From the NCBI RefSeq assembly GCF_030272615.1, contig NC_081409.1, forward strand, positions 650,912,468 through 650,970,467: a stretch of DNA of 58,000 nt. Direction: 5' to 3'. Of this stretch, positions 56,281 to 58,000 are shown in pieces. Numbering within the stretch: position 1 is the stretch's first letter; the number at the start of each line of letters is the position of its first letter. This DNA is from Cryptomeria japonica (Eukaryota > Streptophyta > Pinopsida > Cupressales > Cupressaceae). The translations under genes were made by a program, and so were the position numbers. Under the pieces are notes generated by a model, which saw only the letters and a list, made by a program, of their open reading frames with translations, did no database searches and was not told the origin of the DNA.

Positions 56281-56960
56281 AGGGTGGAGAGGACAGATAG
56301 GCTCGGGTGGTGAGGGGTCGCGGTGGATTATCGCTACAGGTGCCAGCAGTACAGGGGCCCAGACAGGTGCAAGGATAGGGATAGGGGTAGGTACAGGTAT
56401 AGGTATAGCCACTAGTATAGGCACAGGCATAGGGGCAGGCATCCGTACAGGGGGAGCCATAGGCAGAGCCACATGGGGCTGAGGCGGAGGAGGATGAGTT
56501 GACTGAGCTGAGGGAAATCTACCAGGGATAGGCAGATGAGATCTAGGACCTGGAGAGGGAGAGGGATAGACTTAGGAGGCGGCTCAGAGATACTGAGCGG
56601 GAGCGGGACCAGGCCATTCAGCACAGAGGCTGAGACAACATTGAGGGCTAGGAGGCAGGTGACAGAGGACACAAGGGCTGGATACGCCTATGTCCTACGG
56701 GTAGGGGAGGAGATTGCCTACTGGCGAGATCTCTATTATGGTGTAGTGCTAGCTGATCAGTGGGCGAGGAGCTTCCATAGACCATTGCGGACAACGACAG
56801 TTGCGGGAGGGAGCCGGAGGCGACAAGCATCCAGTGGTGGGGTTATGGGTCCTCCACCACCACCAAATAGAGGGGACAGGAGGGATGATCCTGGGGTAGG
56901 TCCTTTAGGGGCTTAGATTCCGTCGAGGCCAGGTGGCTCCGAGGGAGAGAGTTCATCATA
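56281..56960 (+). pseudogene. C-terminal tail of the PMD protein: Gln-x repeat and coiled coil
   Basis: Same frame as the PMD. 56340-56470 is a dipeptide-like Gln repeat (VQV, QGQ, QAQ types) in which about eight Gln codons are now TAG. From about 56478 a charged coiled coil follows: AEAEEDELTELREIYQG and ERERDRLRRRLRDTERERDQ. The minus-strand Pro-rich open frame (56038-56472) is the shadow of this repeat. Confidence 0.65.
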
Positions 56961-58000
56961 GCCGTAGAGGGCTCCCTATGTATAAGTATTGTACCATTTT
57001 TATTATGATGTAGACACCCACGGGTGATTGTAGCCATATGATTTTGACATCATTGTATCATGACACTTTTGATTTATATATATGAGATGATTCATCTTTG
57101 CAGCAGCCATATGCATGTGTACCTATGTGATGCTTCTATGGATTTCTATGATGTATGTTTCTATGTGATGCTTATGATATGGATGCAAATATGTACATGA
57201 TGCAATGCAATATATATTTTTCTTTTATGCTTTTAATATGTTATGCAAATGCAAATGTGAATGTATGAAATGCAAATGAATATGATAATGCAAATGACTA
57301 TTTTCATGATGAAAATGTAAGATTGCTAATATGAGTTGTGTGCAAGATGTGGTGCAATTGTGATATCCATATGTATGTATGAAATGCTAACATGTGATAA
57401 TGCAGGTGCAACTACATGAAATGCAAATGTTTTTGGTGTGTCATTATACTCAGTCATGTGATAGCAGGATACACAGACTCAAGAAGGATGATGGAAGTCA
57501 ATCAAGAAAGGGGGATGAAAGACAGAAGATATGAAAGTGAAAGAGCTTCTTGTGTGTTATCATCATTGAGCTTTATTATGGCAAGTAGGTTATGACAATC
57601 GAGGCATATGTTCGACCCAGAAAGTCATTGTACCTGTTTGCATGGAGATAAGACACTCACAAATAAGGAATGCCCCAATTCACACTAGACTCACAGTGTC
57701 CTCATATCCTTGGACAAGTCATAGCATTACTAAGAGACAATCCACAGACAACAAATACAAATAGGTGACGATACCCAATCCTCGCCTTTCTAGTCAAAGA
57801 CATCCTGGAGATAGAATCTCTAGTCAGAGACGTCTTGGAAAAGCTAAAAGACATGTCACCAAAAGATAAAATCAAAAGAAAACCAAGACTTGACACCAAC
57901 ATCCACTATAGTCCTCAAATTTAGTGTCTCTTGTCACTTGTATAAGTCTTATTTGATTGTGGTCACAATGTTTACTTTCACAAAAAGGATAGATAGCATG
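56961..58000. other. Internal spacer of the right-edge element
   Basis: Non-coding. 57110-57440 is rich in ATGCAAATG/ATGTGATGC words (degenerate short repeats). 57480-58000 shows no recognisable frame on either strand. Confidence 0.45.

Larger units (their letters stand above)
53568..58000 (-). mobile_element. 3' end of a minus-strand gypsy-type element (continues past the window)
   Basis: It consists of the LTR at 53568-54349, the adjacent polypurine tract and internal sequence reaching the right edge of the window. The internal part carries an opposite-strand PMD gene. Tat-lineage Ty3/gypsy elements are known for extra, often antisense, ORFs near the 3' LTR, which fits, but no pol is visible here to prove the lineage. 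Confidence 0.65.

Noticed and set aside
56038-56472. Pro-rich open frame on the minus strand (P-x repeats)
   Set aside because: It is the reverse complement of the decayed Gln-x repeat and Asp/Gly-rich region of the PMD protein.

Overview
The window looks like an intergenic stretch of a very large, transposon-packed plant nuclear genome. I think a gymnosperm (conifer-like) is most likely, judging from the density of old nested LTR elements, the AT-rich solo LTRs and the inserted mitochondrial DNA; this is inference. I see no intact host gene, rRNA, tRNA or CRISPR array. Almost everything is LTR retrotransposon sequence in various states of decay, plus a LINE fragment and an organellar insert. 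Element boundaries below rest on TG...CA termini, initiator-Met-tRNA primer binding sites (TGGTATCAGAG), polypurine tracts (AAAGGGGGAGAT) and 5-bp target duplications read directly from the sequence.

Region by region. (1) 1-2763: the 3' end of a plus-strand element with a Lys/Glu-rich and helical ORF, polypurine tract and LTR, sitting next to a minus-strand LINE endonuclease fragment (2764-3330). (2) 3336-7440: an old direct repeat pair, the left copy interrupted by a clean solo LTR (4003-5396, duplication CAAAG). (3) 7916-15712: a full-length Ty3/gypsy chromovirus with two LTRs, gag, protease, RT, RNase H, integrase and chromodomain, flanked by ATGAT on both sides; pol stays in one frame but carries several in-frame stops. 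(4) 15713-18316: older repeats, an AT microsatellite and a 21-bp tandem repeat.

(5) 18317-47864 is a deeply nested stack. A Ty1/copia element (C, plus strand, 18322-47859, duplication CTCAT) is cut in its RT/RNase H region by element B (minus, 20996-41053) and in its right LTR by element D (42450-47219, duplication ACATG). Element B is cut in its 3' LTR by element A (minus, 21854-33198) and in its 5' LTR by solo LTR G (38666-40066, duplication AAAAT). Element A is in turn cut in its 5' LTR by about 4.2 kb of probable mitochondrial DNA carrying an atp9 fragment. C itself interrupts an older coding remnant (F).

(6) 47865-53567: the rest of F, two nested solo LTRs, the 3' LTR of a further element (E) and a truncated plus LTR (H). 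(7) 53568-58000: the 3' end of a minus-strand gypsy-type element whose internal region carries, on the opposite strand, a decayed plant-mobile-domain (PMD) gene.

How the parts relate. Elements A and B, and probably the element at 1-2763, have LTRs, primer site and polypurine tract like copia elements but no protease, integrase or reverse transcriptase. Instead A and B encode a coiled coil, an array of CCHC knuckles and a shared protein of unknown function with a globular N-terminal part, a Lys/Glu-rich linker and a helical tail. They are best explained as non-autonomous elements moved by copia enzymes, such as those encoded by relatives of C. Six independent LTRs from these families share a stem-loop just before the primer site whose stem sequence differs between families while pairing is kept.
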